A stretch of DNA of 64,000 bases from Oscillospiraceae bacterium (lineage in GTDB: Bacteria > Bacillota > Clostridia > Oscillospirales > Ruminococcaceae). The notes beneath the pieces are model-generated. The model was not told the origin of the DNA and did not search any database. It was given only the letters and a program-made list of their open reading frames with translations. This document shows positions 37,031 to 45,812 of the stretch, in pieces (position 1 is the first letter of the stretch; each line of letters starts with the position of its first letter). Location: positions 1 to 64,000 of the forward strand of contig JALFVE010000001.1 in NCBI GenBank assembly GCA_022787085.1, read 5' to 3'. A program made the translations under genes and the position numbers.

Positions 37031-37071
37031 AAAAAAGCTCCCTTGAAAGCTGATTTCAAGGGAGCTTTTTT
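37031..37071. terminator. Bidirectional terminator
   Basis: AAAAAAGCTCCCTTGAAA and its exact complement form an 18-bp stem between converging genes. Confidence 0.9.
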
Positions 37072-38675
37072 TATTTTTTTGAGAGCAGCTTTTTCATGTC
37101 CTCCTCGGGCGTTGTTATCGGTGCAATATTATACTCATTAACAAGATGATCCAGCACATTCGGTGATATAAATGCAGGCAGAGTCGGTCCGAGAAGAATA
37201 TTCTTTATTCCGAGATGAAACAGCGTCAGCATGATACATACTGCCTTCTGCTCATACCACGAAAGCACCATCGAAAGCGGCAGCTCATTTACTGTGCAGC
37301 CAAATGCCTCGGCAAGGGCTGACGCTGTCTTTATCGCACCATATGCGTCACTGCACTGTCCCATATCCATGATTCGGGGCAGCCCGCCTGTTGTACCAAG
37401 CTCAAGATCATTGAAACGGTATTTTCCGCAGGCAAGGGTCAGCACAATACTGTCATCAGGAGTCTGACGAACAAATTCTGTGAAATAATTACGTCCCGCT
37501 CTTGCGCCGTCACAGCCGCCTACAAGAAAGATATGACCGATATCGCCTGATTTTACGGCGCTGATAACCTTGTCCGCTGCGGACATAACAGCGTTTCTGC
37601 CAAAGCCTGTTGTTACCCTTTCTCCGCCGTTGATACCCGTAAAATGCCTGTCCTCGGAGTAACCGCCAAGAATAAGCGATTTTTCTATTACAGGAGTAAA
37701 ATCCTTGTCCTCTCCTATATGCACAAGCTCGGGATATGACACCAGCTCGGTGGTGAACACACGGTCGGCATAGCTTTCCCTCGGCGGCATAAGGCAGTTC
37801 GTTGTAAAAAGCACAGGCGCAGGAATATCCGCAAATTCCTTCTGCTGATTCTGCCATGCAGTTCCGAAATTGCCTTTCAGATGAGAATATTTTTTCAGCT
37901 CGGGATAGCCATGGGCGGGAAGCATTTCACCATGAGTGTATACGTTTATGCCCTTGTCCTTTGTCTGCTCCAGAAGCTGTTTCAGGTCGTAAAGATCATG
38001 CCCTGAGATCACAATGAACGGTCCCTTTTCAACAGTCAATGTCACCTCTGTGGGAACGGGATCTCCATAGGTTCCCGTGTTTGCTTTATCAAGCATTGCC
38101 ATGCATTTCAGATTTACCTCGCCTGTTTCCATCACGATCGGCAGAAGCTCATCCATTCCGTAATCGTCCATTCCGATGGCAAAAAGCGCCTTGCAGAAGA
38201 AGCTGTTCACATCTTCGTCCGAATATCCAAGCACCCCTGCGTGATATGCATATGCCGCCATTCCTCGTATTCCAAACAGTATCAGTGATTTCAGCGATCG
38301 GATATCCTCATTGTCATTCCAAAGCTTCTGCATATCATAATCGTCGGTTCTTCCGCAGGGAGATGCACAGCTGCCGCACTGAGAAACATACCTGTTTTTT
38401 TCAAGGGCTATTTTTTCAATAAGCTCGTTTATCGTATCGTTGTTGAAATTTACATTTGTGACAGCGGTAAAAAGTCCTTCTATAATCAGCTTATAGGTTT
38501 TTTCCGTAACAATATCCTCATTGCCGTTTACCGCACGGGCAAGACCTATCAGCGCTCCCGTCAGCTTATCCTGAAGCGCTGCGGTATCGGCTTTCTTTCC
38601 GCATACGCCTGCTGCGCCTGTGCAGCCCTTGCAGCCTGCTGTCTGTTCGCACTGAAAACAAAACATATTATTCAT
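37071..38675 (-). CDS. hcp: Hydroxylamine reductase (hybrid cluster protein)
   Basis: A 534-residue cytoplasmic Fe-S protein that reduces hydroxylamine to ammonia and nitric oxide in nitrosative-stress defence. The N-terminus has the cubane-cluster cysteines MFCFQCEQTAGCKGC. Later segments VSQCGSCASPC, ISGHDLYDLKQL, FTTNCLMPP, and CDGARAGRNY hold ligands and surroundings of the hybrid cluster. The ATG at 38675 follows GGAGG by 6 bases; upstream codons to 38699 belong to the preceding gene. One base separates it from the ferredoxin-like gene, so the two are co-translated. Confidence 0.95.
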   Translation of the reverse strand: MNNMFCFQCEQTAGCKGCTGAAGVCGKKADTAALQDKLTGALIGLARAVNGNEDIVTEKTYKLIIEGLFTAVTNVNFNNDTINELIEKIALEKNRYVSQCGSCASPCGRTDDYDMQKLWNDNEDIRSLKSLILFGIRGMAAYAYHAGVLGYSDEDVNSFFCKALFAIGMDDYGMDELLPIVMETGEVNLKCMAMLDKANTGTYGDPVPTEVTLTVEKGPFIVISGHDLYDLKQLLEQTKDKGINVYTHGEMLPAHGYPELKKYSHLKGNFGTAWQNQQKEFADIPAPVLFTTNCLMPPRESYADRVFTTELVSYPELVHIGEDKDFTPVIEKSLILGGYSEDRHFTGINGGERVTTGFGRNAVMSAADKVISAVKSGDIGHIFLVGGCDGARAGRNYFTEFVRQTPDDSIVLTLACGKYRFNDLELGTTGGLPRIMDMGQCSDAYGAIKTASALAEAFGCTVNELPLSMVLSWYEQKAVCIMLTLFHLGIKNILLGPTLPAFISPNVLDHLVNEYNIAPITTPEEDMKKLLSKK

Positions 38676-38676
38676 T

Positions 38677-39372
38677 TTAAACCTCCGGAATTTTTCCATC
38701 AGCGGATATAATTACAACCCTGACGGGGATATTTTTTTCGCTTGCCATGACCGCCCTTTTTACGGCATTTTCTATTCCGCCGCAGCAGGGCACCTCCATT
38801 CGGGCAACAGTTACGCTTTTTATTTCGTTATTTGTAATTATCGCTGTGAGCTTCTCCGCATAATCTCCCTCGTCAAGCTTGGGACATCCGATAAGGGTTA
38901 TTCTGCCCCGGATAAATTCATTGTGAAAATTTCCGTAGGCATAGGCTGTGCAGTCTGCGGCGATAAGCAGGTCGGCATTATCAAAATACGGCGCATTGAC
39001 AGGCACAAGCTTTATCTGCACAGGCCATTGGGAAAGCTGGCTTGATACCGGTTCTGCCGATGCTTTTACCGCTTCATGCTTTATTGTTCTTGAATGAGTT
39101 CCCGGACAGCCGCAGGGCAGCACCGCTCCCGCTTTTTTCCTTTTCGCCGCAAGCACGGCAGCTTCATTATAGGCAGGGGCTTCACGCTCCACGAATGAAA
39201 TTGCGTTTGCGGGACAGGCGGGCAGACAGTCACCCAGACCGTCACAGTAGTCCTCACGGGTGAGCCTTGCTTTGCCGCCGATCATTTCTATGGCTCCCTC
39301 ATGACAGGCTTCGGCGCAAAGTCCGCAGCCTGTACATTTTTCCTCGTCTATTTTAATGATTTTTCTTATCAT
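38677..39372 (-). CDS. 4Fe-4S ferredoxin-type protein linked to Hcp
   Basis: A 231-residue iron-sulfur protein. The first 65 residues hold two 4Fe-4S motifs, CTGCGLCAEAC and CDGLGDCLPAC. The remainder has further cysteines (PCGCPGTHS, IAADCTAYAYG, LIGCPKLD, VPCCGG) and resembles proteins that commonly precede hcp in Clostridia, where they are likely electron donors. AGGAGG precedes the ATG by 8 bases. First gene of the hcp operon. Confidence 0.87.
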   Translation of the reverse strand: MIRKIIKIDEEKCTGCGLCAEACHEGAIEMIGGKARLTREDYCDGLGDCLPACPANAISFVEREAPAYNEAAVLAAKRKKAGAVLPCGCPGTHSRTIKHEAVKASAEPVSSQLSQWPVQIKLVPVNAPYFDNADLLIAADCTAYAYGNFHNEFIRGRITLIGCPKLDEGDYAEKLTAIITNNEIKSVTVARMEVPCCGGIENAVKRAVMASEKNIPVRVVIISADGKIPEV

Positions 39373-39419
39373 TTTTATTCCTCCTTGTTTTCTGCGAAAG
39401 CTCTTGTCTTTCTGATATG

Positions 39420-39461
39420 ATTATAATATATCGCACAAAACAAGTCGGTTGTTTTTACAAC
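39420..39461 (-). promoter_or_regulatory. hcp operon promoter with candidate CRP/FNR-type operator
   Basis: On the minus strand the -10 is TATAAT (39425-39420) and there is no good -35. A perfect inverted repeat GTTGT-N4-ACAAC (39448-39461) is centred about 41.5 bases upstream of the expected start. That is the class II activator position for CRP/FNR proteins such as HcpR, a known regulator of hcp genes in anaerobes. The regulator identity is an inference. Confidence 0.5.
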
Positions 39462-39487
39462 GAAATTTACGGGAATTTTTTTCATTT

Positions 39488-41293
39488 TCAGCCGTTCAGC
39501 TCTTTCAGATACTTATTGGCTTCATCCATTCTTATTAGAAGATCGGTGCAGGCTCTGAACCATCTTGCGGCATATGCATTATCCTCGGGGGAATTGCCTG
39601 TCTTCATCCTTGCAAATGCCATTCTGTAGGGTGCATCCTTGCTCTTATGGCTCCATAAGCCTGTTTCTTCATATCCCATGGTATAATATTTGTCCGCTTT
39701 TTCAAAATCATTTTTTTCAAATGCCTTGTCACCCTCGGAAAAAAATATATCGCAGGCTCTGCATATATCAAAAAGTAGATTATTCTTACTTCCCCTTGCC
39801 GCATATGAAAGAGCGCAGGGGATCACGGGAAGCCCGCTTTTGAATGAATTAAAAAATTTATCCGCAGTGTATGCAGCCTCTGCATACAGCCCTTTATTTG
39901 TCTGCGCCTTGAAAAGCCTTTTCAGCAGAAATTCCGAATCAAAGGCATTTGTGAAGCTGCCGCCCAGAGATATGATGCTTTCATCATCATCTCCGCAAAG
40001 GACCACAAGGTTATGCACCGATTCATTAACAGCTATGTTATTATTCGCAGCGGTCATAAACCATGATATTGCCGAGCTTTTTACTTCGTAATTTTTAAGA
40101 TCACGGCACTGCATGACAGCATATCCGAATCTGAAGGGGGCGTTATTGCTTTTCACTGACCACATCTTCGTTTCGCTGTATGCTTTCTCATACAGCTTCA
40201 GCGCCTGATCGTATTTTTCATTATCATAAAAAATATCTCCCGCCATAAACAGCGCATCGCACTGCTCATTCTTTTGACCCGTCACCGAATATGCTTCGGC
40301 AAGCATGGTGTAATAATCCGTATAAATGACCCCACGGTTATTTTCAAGATAACGGATATATTTATACATCTCGGCAATAAGCATTTTGGCATCTTCCGCT
40401 GTCATTCCGCCCGCCTTATCCGAAAAACGCTTTATGGACCTTGCGATATATATGGAAATATCAGGATCGGCACAGCCACATTTTCTCGCATTTAAAAAAT
40501 GCATCTCAGCCGATTTATAGCTTCCGCTGTTATAATCAGCCACGCCTTTTTCATATTCCGAATTTGCCTGCGCCCTGAGCCTTGCTTCCTTCTCCTTTAT
40601 TTGCTGCTCTCTGATACGGTCTATCATCTCGGCGGCAATGTCGCGTTTCAGATTTGTTTCACGAAAAATTTTGCACGCCCGGCTGTATTTGCTTATCGCC
40701 TGCTCGGGGTCGGTTTTTATCAGCGCCTCTCCCTGCCTGCACAAAGCCTGATATTCCTCTGTTTTCATGCGGGCAATTCTTTCTCTCTCGGCTCTTTCCC
40801 TTTCAAGCTCTGCCTGACGCCTTTTTTCCGCCTCCTCTGCCTCACGCTTTTTACGGAGTCTCTCGGCTTCCTCTTTTTCTTCTTCTATTTCCTCACGGTA
40901 TTTATCGTCCAGATAGTTTTCAAAGCTGAATGGCTCATCGCTTGCATAATCGCTTTCCAGATATTCAAGGATAAGCTCCCTGTCAACTTCATATTTCCTG
41001 ACCTTTGCTCCCTCTATCTTTGATACATAACCTTTGTCAAATATACCCAGATGCTGCTGCAATTTGTGAGTGATCTTTCCGTCTCTGTCAACAGACATAT
41101 TGTTTACAAGAGGATTGAAGCCAAATTGTCTGAGGACATCAAGATAACCTCCTTGTTGAATGCCTTCTATCAGCGGTTGATCATCTCCGTAATATTTTGT
41201 CATCTTTTGAGTGCTTACTCCTTCGACGGTGTAAAGATAAATTATTTCTGCAATTTGTTCTATGGATAATGTGCTGCAATCTACATCTGCCAT
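39488..41293 (-). CDS. Coiled-coil and TPR-like repeat protein
   Basis: A 601-residue soluble protein of unknown function. Residues 60-125 form a module shared with the next upstream gene (GIFDKGYVSKIEG...YLDDKYREEI). Residues 128-185 are a highly charged Glu/Arg/Lys coiled coil. Residues 185-590 are helical TPR-like repeats (for example DNEKYDQALKLYEKAYSET and KNDFEKADKYYTMGYEETG). Its role is probably as a scaffold. GGGGTGA lies before the ATG. Thirteen bases separate it from the upstream gene, an operon of two. Confidence 0.65.
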   Translation of the reverse strand: MADVDCSTLSIEQIAEIIYLYTVEGVSTQKMTKYYGDDQPLIEGIQQGGYLDVLRQFGFNPLVNNMSVDRDGKITHKLQQHLGIFDKGYVSKIEGAKVRKYEVDRELILEYLESDYASDEPFSFENYLDDKYREEIEEEKEEAERLRKKREAEEAEKRRQAELERERAERERIARMKTEEYQALCRQGEALIKTDPEQAISKYSRACKIFRETNLKRDIAAEMIDRIREQQIKEKEARLRAQANSEYEKGVADYNSGSYKSAEMHFLNARKCGCADPDISIYIARSIKRFSDKAGGMTAEDAKMLIAEMYKYIRYLENNRGVIYTDYYTMLAEAYSVTGQKNEQCDALFMAGDIFYDNEKYDQALKLYEKAYSETKMWSVKSNNAPFRFGYAVMQCRDLKNYEVKSSAISWFMTAANNNIAVNESVHNLVVLCGDDDESIISLGGSFTNAFDSEFLLKRLFKAQTNKGLYAEAAYTADKFFNSFKSGLPVIPCALSYAARGSKNNLLFDICRACDIFFSEGDKAFEKNDFEKADKYYTMGYEETGLWSHKSKDAPYRMAFARMKTGNSPEDNAYAARWFRACTDLLIRMDEANKYLKELNG

Positions 41294-41306
41294 CTTTATT
41301 CACCCC

Positions 41307-42245
41307 TTATCTTTTTTTCAGCTCAGGTTTTCTTACACCTGCTCTCAGCTCAAACTCAAATAAATTAAGTTCTTCATCCGGATCTACCGTTATGGTAAAT
41401 TCCTTTGATGAATTTGCGCCTGACTTTACATATATGGTATGCTCGCCCGCTTCAATTGCTCCTGTAAAGTTTGTGTAGTCATTGGGAAGAATATCCCCGT
41501 CGATTTTTGTCCCGTCAAGATACAGGCAATAGGGGCTTTCTGTGGCATTGATAAGCTGCGCCTCAAGCTCGTCGGCAATAAAATAAAAGCCTATCTCCGT
41601 CTCGCCGTAACGTATCTCCGCAGGCTGTGTCTGCTCGGTTTCAGTCTGCTGCACGGTGGTTTCCGGAGCTGCTGCCTGTTCGGTTTGTTTTATCTCCGTC
41701 TGCTTTTCGGTTTCGGTCTTTGCGGTCTGCGCTTCTGTCTGACGTTTGGTTTCGGTCGGGGCAGCCTCAGTTTCCTTATTATTCTGAGTTTCCTGCGTTT
41801 CTGCGGTCTGAACAGCGGGAACGTCCGCAGAGACGATATCGGGCTTGGGTGTCTGCTTGAAAACAGCAGAAGCTCCCATCACCGCAACAATGCAGGCTGC
41901 TGCCACAGCTGCGATTTTCAGCTTGTTTTTCAGGGCAATACGGTTATCGTATTTTCTCTGAAGAAAGGTATAAAAGCTTATGCGGTCTCCCGATGAACCA
42001 AGCTCATAATATTCCTTCACATCATCTCTTGTGAGCATAATGGTATATTCCCTGCCATTAATATTAGTTACATATCCATCGGCGTAAATCCCCGGGTGAA
42101 TGATCCCGCTTTGAATCAAAGCGTCCCAAAGCTCGGTGGAATAGCAATATCCGTTCTTCTCCTGCAGCTTCTTTATCATATCAACAATATTGCCTTTTTC
42201 GGTAATGAATGAATAGAAAAAATCTATGTACTGTTCAGGAAACAT
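41307..42245 (-). CDS. Single-pass membrane protein with shared N-terminal module and PEGA-like end
   Basis: A 312-residue protein, function unknown. Residues 1-105 are cytoplasmic and end with the module shared with the downstream gene (GIYADGYVTNING...FLQRKYDNRI). Residues 108-127 form one TM helix. Residues 130-215 are a Thr/Glu/Gln-rich extracellular linker. The last 95 residues look like a PEGA-type beta domain (YCLYLDGTKIDGDILPNDY, AGEHTIYVKSG). GGGGG lies 7 bases before the ATG. First gene of a two-gene operon, divergent from the SWIM/MoxR/VWA operon. Confidence 0.65.
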   Translation of the reverse strand: MFPEQYIDFFYSFITEKGNIVDMIKKLQEKNGYCYSTELWDALIQSGIIHPGIYADGYVTNINGREYTIMLTRDDVKEYYELGSSGDRISFYTFLQRKYDNRIALKNKLKIAAVAAACIVAVMGASAVFKQTPKPDIVSADVPAVQTAETQETQNNKETEAAPTETKRQTEAQTAKTETEKQTEIKQTEQAAAPETTVQQTETEQTQPAEIRYGETEIGFYFIADELEAQLINATESPYCLYLDGTKIDGDILPNDYTNFTGAIEAGEHTIYVKSGANSSKEFTITVDPDEELNLFEFELRAGVRKPELKKR

Positions 42246-42289
42246 TATTTTTCCCCCTTTTATTTATTATTCTATAAATATCCATTTTG

Positions 42290-42318
42290 ATTATATCACC
42301 GATAGTATCGCTTGTCAA
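42290..42318 (-). promoter_or_regulatory. Promoter of the PEGA/TPR operon
   Basis: A perfect minus-strand TTGACA-17-TATAAT with an extended TGA before the -10. Confidence 0.8.
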
Positions 42319-42382
42319 CCAAAACGATTTTTTTTAATTTAATTTCTTTATGAAATAATGTATTCGGATATGTGAATTTTTA

Positions 42383-42411
42383 TTGACACGCAAATTTCGC
42401 TGATGTATAAT
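42383..42411 (+). promoter_or_regulatory. Distal promoter of the SWIM/MoxR/VWA operon
   Basis: A perfect TTGACA-17-TATAAT about 110 bases before the first gene, back to back with the promoter at 42290-42318. Confidence 0.75.
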
Positions 42412-42442
42412 AAATTTAACAGCTCAAGGCAGAAAAAAATTT

Positions 42443-42489
42443 ATTGTCCGGTTTTTTACACAGGTAATATGATATAATTATTACAAGGA
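42443..42489 (+). promoter_or_regulatory. Proximal promoter with a motif shared with the Jet locus
   Basis: Extended -10 TATGATATAAT (42468-42478), no good -35, preceded by TTGTCCGGTTTTTTACACAG. The same arrangement occurs without gaps at 50329-50375: TGTCCGG, TTTT, ACAG, AATATG, then an identical TATAATTATTACAAG. A common activator is plausible. Confidence 0.6.
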
Positions 42490-42520
42490 TTTACCCGAGA
42501 TTTATTTGGGAGGAATAAAA

Positions 42521-43954
42521 ATGGCAACGGCTGATATTATTACTGATGAGCTTATCCGCACGCTGGCTCCCAATGCGGCTGCGGTTGCAAACGGCAAAAA
42601 AATATCTTCCTCGGGAGATTTCATATCTCTTTCAAAAACCGAGGACGATACACTTATATTCGGAGAATGTATGGGAAGCGGCAAAAATCCCTATCATACC
42701 TCGGCGGATTTTTCGGGGGACGCTCCCGTTTTCCGCTGCTCATGCCCCAGCAGGCAGTTTCCCTGCAAGCACAGTCTTGCGTTAATGTATGAATGGCTGG
42801 CAAAAAAGAGCTTCTCCGTTTCGGAGATTCCCGACGACCTTGCCCAAAAGCGTGAGAAAGCAACTAAACGTGCCGAAAAGGCTGCAATGCCGTCTGAGAA
42901 GAAAAAAGCTCCCAAGCAGAACAAGTCTGCCGCCGAAAAGAAGCTGAAAAAGCAGGCAGAGGGACTGGAGCTTGCGGAGAAATTTGTTACGGATATGTTC
43001 ACAAGAGGGATATCATCTGTCAGCAGAGTCTCTGCGGAGCAGTACAAGTCGCTTGCAAAGCAGCTGGGTGATTATTATCTCCCCGAGCCTCAGGCAATTA
43101 TGAACGAGATCGTTTCTGCCGCCGAAAGGCTTTCAGCCGCTCCCGACGACTCCGAAACAGACAGGCTGACCGCACTATGCGTCAAGCTTTCATCTACCAT
43201 TAAAAAAAGCAGGGCATACATTGCCTCAAAGCTTGAGAGCGGTGATGTCCTTCCCGAGGACAGCATACTTTACGAGGCAATGGGCAATGTCTGGAAGCTT
43301 TCTCAGCTGAAAGAAATCGGTCTTTACAAGGAAAATGCGGCTATTATCCAGCTTTCCTTTACAGTGCTCCATGACGATATGCACAAGGCGGATATTGATA
43401 CGGCTTACTGGGCAGATATTGAAACGGGCGAGATATCAAAGACCGAAAATATCCGTCCTCTCAAGGCTCAGAAATACATAAAAGCACAGGACAGCGTTTT
43501 CGGGATTCATTTTATAAAGGAGCTTTACCGATATCCCGGAGGAATGAACAGGCGCATAAGATGGGAAGCCGCCGAAATTACAGACGCCGCTCCCGAGACA
43601 TATCCCCTGATAATAAGCAAAGCCGAGGGCAGCATTTCCGAGGCTGTTAAAAATGCCAAAAATGAACTGAAAAACACTCTTTCCGACAGCTTCGCCGCAA
43701 TGCTTATAAGGTTTGACAGCATTGAATTTGCAAAATCAGACGGACACCCTGTAATGAAGCTCGGCGGAGAAAGCATTGCATTAAAAGCAAATGAGAATTA
43801 CCCCGAAGCTGTTGATGTGCTTAAAGTAACAAGCAGAAAATTTCTCGAAAACGGAGCTTTGCTTGGTGAGCTTTTCTACATTCCCGAAGAAAAAAGAATA
43901 TTTATGTGCCCCATTTCCATCGTAAACGAAAAGGGCATTATGAGGTTATGCTGA
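42521..43954 (+). CDS. SWIM zinc finger protein
   Basis: A 477-residue protein. The SWIM zinc finger is seen at residues 70-90: CSCPSRQFPCKHSLALMYEW, giving the CxC...CxH pattern. A Lys/Ala-rich charged linker follows (110-150), then a helical domain of unknown fold. SWIM fingers bind DNA or proteins. This gene opens a five-gene operon in which SWIM, MoxR-type AAA+, DUF5682-like and VWA proteins occur together, an arrangement known from other bacteria. GGGAGGA lies 8 bases before the ATG. Confidence 0.85.
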   Translation: MATADIITDELIRTLAPNAAAVANGKKISSSGDFISLSKTEDDTLIFGECMGSGKNPYHTSADFSGDAPVFRCSCPSRQFPCKHSLALMYEWLAKKSFSVSEIPDDLAQKREKATKRAEKAAMPSEKKKAPKQNKSAAEKKLKKQAEGLELAEKFVTDMFTRGISSVSRVSAEQYKSLAKQLGDYYLPEPQAIMNEIVSAAERLSAAPDDSETDRLTALCVKLSSTIKKSRAYIASKLESGDVLPEDSILYEAMGNVWKLSQLKEIGLYKENAAIIQLSFTVLHDDMHKADIDTAYWADIETGEISKTENIRPLKAQKYIKAQDSVFGIHFIKELYRYPGGMNRRIRWEAAEITDAAPETYPLIISKAEGSISEAVKNAKNELKNTLSDSFAAMLIRFDSIEFAKSDGHPVMKLGGESIALKANENYPEAVDVLKVTSRKFLENGALLGELFYIPEEKRIFMCPISIVNEKGIMRLC

Positions 43955-43955
43955 T

Positions 43956-45806
43956 ATGGATATTACGACATTTTACGAACTGAGAAAAAGACTTTATGCC
44001 TCTGCCGCATCGGGCTGCGGCGCTGTGAATGAGGATTTCAGATTAAGCCGTGCAATAGAAGCATTTGAGCCGCTCGCTCAGGCAAACAAGGCATTTATGA
44101 AGCTTTATTCCGACTGCAAAAAGCTTTTCACATCGGACTCCCCTGCGGACGTGCTTGCCGACTGCATTGCTCTTGCTGACGCTCTGGCTGTTGTGCAGGG
44201 AGGCTTTTCTGATCCATCCGAAACAGTGCCTTCAAAAATAAATTCGGAAATGAAAATAATTCCCGTGACCTATTCCGCTCTTTCCGAGCTTTGCGAAAAA
44301 ATCGAAAAATGCAGTTCGAAGCTGTCCGAGCTTTCTGCTGAGGAAGCAAGGCTTATTTCAGACGGAAGAGTGCTTTCGGCATTTATTAAAGCGGCCGGCA
44401 GGGGAAATGTATTTCTCGATGATTTTGCCGAAAATGTTATCGCAGTATGGGGCGAGGCTGTGGTTCCCATGCTTAAAAATTCAATCGACCTTACAGATGA
44501 AAAAGCATCGGGAGCAAGGGTGGATTATATTTACAAGGCTACGGGAGAAAAGGAAAATGATTATTACATTTCCCTTGCAAAAAATACGGAAGCTCCTCAG
44601 GATATCCGCATAGCTGCGATAAAGGCGATGGAAAATTTACCCGAAAATTCCGATATTCTGCTTGAGCTTTATAATACAGAAAAGGGCAAGATAAAAAATG
44701 CTGCGCTTATGGCTGTTTTAAAGCTTGACCCGCCCGAGGCTGATGCAATACTTGCAAAGCTTATTGAAAAGGCAACGGGCAATTATGATAAGTATGCGGA
44801 TCATGTACGCATATCGCCGTCACGAGCTGCCGAGGATCTCGTAAGAGCGCAGATAACAGAGACATCACAGACAATTCGCTCAAAGGACAAGTCAAAGCTT
44901 ATTATGCCCATAGAAAATACAATTTCGCTTTTCAAAAACAAAAGCGGCATTGCCGACTGTTATCTTGAAGCGTTGAACATAATCAGGCTGTGGCGCTGCG
45001 GAGAGCAGCAGACTGCAAATTACTATGCAAGTCTTAATAATATGCTCATAAGCAACCTGACAAACAAGGAAAATGACAAATTCCGCAGGCTGATAGAAGA
45101 TGTTTATTCAAAAGAGAAAAGCGTATTTCTCCCTGCGTATTTCTTTATGAATTTTATCGAAAGCCCCGAAAAGGCTGTGGATATTTTTTCCGAAAAGCTA
45201 AAAAAACAGCAGCTTAATGCGATATCGTTTTTCAGCAATATCAGGTATTCCTATGCTAAAAAAGCATACTACACAAAATATGTTTACAACCCCGTTTCCG
45301 CAAGAGATAACGATGATTCGGAAAATGTGAGCTTATTTGAAAGCATTCCCGACAGCATACTTGATTTTATTCGTGACCCGTCGGAAATAAATAAGGCTTT
45401 CTATGGAAGATTATATTGTTCACTGCAAAATTTCATAAACGGCTGTGCCCCCCATGACAGAGAGCGGATAATTTCTGCTGTTCTTGACGCTGCTTTCACT
45501 ATGTCAAAAGGAGGTACATCCTATTCCTGTATCAGCCTTATCGCTGATTACTGTCCTCAAACCATGGCTGACAGGTGCAAGGGTATTGTTTCCGAATATA
45601 TACTTAATTTGCTTATTACAGAGCACTGCACCACTTCAGATTGTTCTATTATCAACCGTCTGCCCCTATCCTATTCCGACAAGATAGATGAGCTGACAGA
45701 GCTTTTAAATCGTGTTGCAAGGGCAAAGGGAAGCTTTACCGAAGCCACAAGAGAATCTCTTATGAGAATGATAAGAAATGAAATAGATTCTATTATGAAA
45801 GGATAA
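43956..45806 (+). CDS. HEAT-like helical protein of the MoxR/VWA operon
   Basis: A 616-residue helical protein that I cannot assign to a named family. Segments such as DIRIAAIKAMENLPENSDILLELY and KIKNAALMAVLKLDPPEADAILAKL look like HEAT repeats near residues 205-265. It stands where a DUF5691-type protein is found in related operons; whether it is a divergent member is not shown. It starts one base after the SWIM stop codon and is followed after 6 bases by the AAA+ gene. Confidence 0.65.
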   Translation: MDITTFYELRKRLYASAASGCGAVNEDFRLSRAIEAFEPLAQANKAFMKLYSDCKKLFTSDSPADVLADCIALADALAVVQGGFSDPSETVPSKINSEMKIIPVTYSALSELCEKIEKCSSKLSELSAEEARLISDGRVLSAFIKAAGRGNVFLDDFAENVIAVWGEAVVPMLKNSIDLTDEKASGARVDYIYKATGEKENDYYISLAKNTEAPQDIRIAAIKAMENLPENSDILLELYNTEKGKIKNAALMAVLKLDPPEADAILAKLIEKATGNYDKYADHVRISPSRAAEDLVRAQITETSQTIRSKDKSKLIMPIENTISLFKNKSGIADCYLEALNIIRLWRCGEQQTANYYASLNNMLISNLTNKENDKFRRLIEDVYSKEKSVFLPAYFFMNFIESPEKAVDIFSEKLKKQQLNAISFFSNIRYSYAKKAYYTKYVYNPVSARDNDDSENVSLFESIPDSILDFIRDPSEINKAFYGRLYCSLQNFINGCAPHDRERIISAVLDAAFTMSKGGTSYSCISLIADYCPQTMADRCKGIVSEYILNLLITEHCTTSDCSIINRLPLSYSDKIDELTELLNRVARAKGSFTEATRESLMRMIRNEIDSIMKG

Positions 45807-45812
45807 ACCGCT

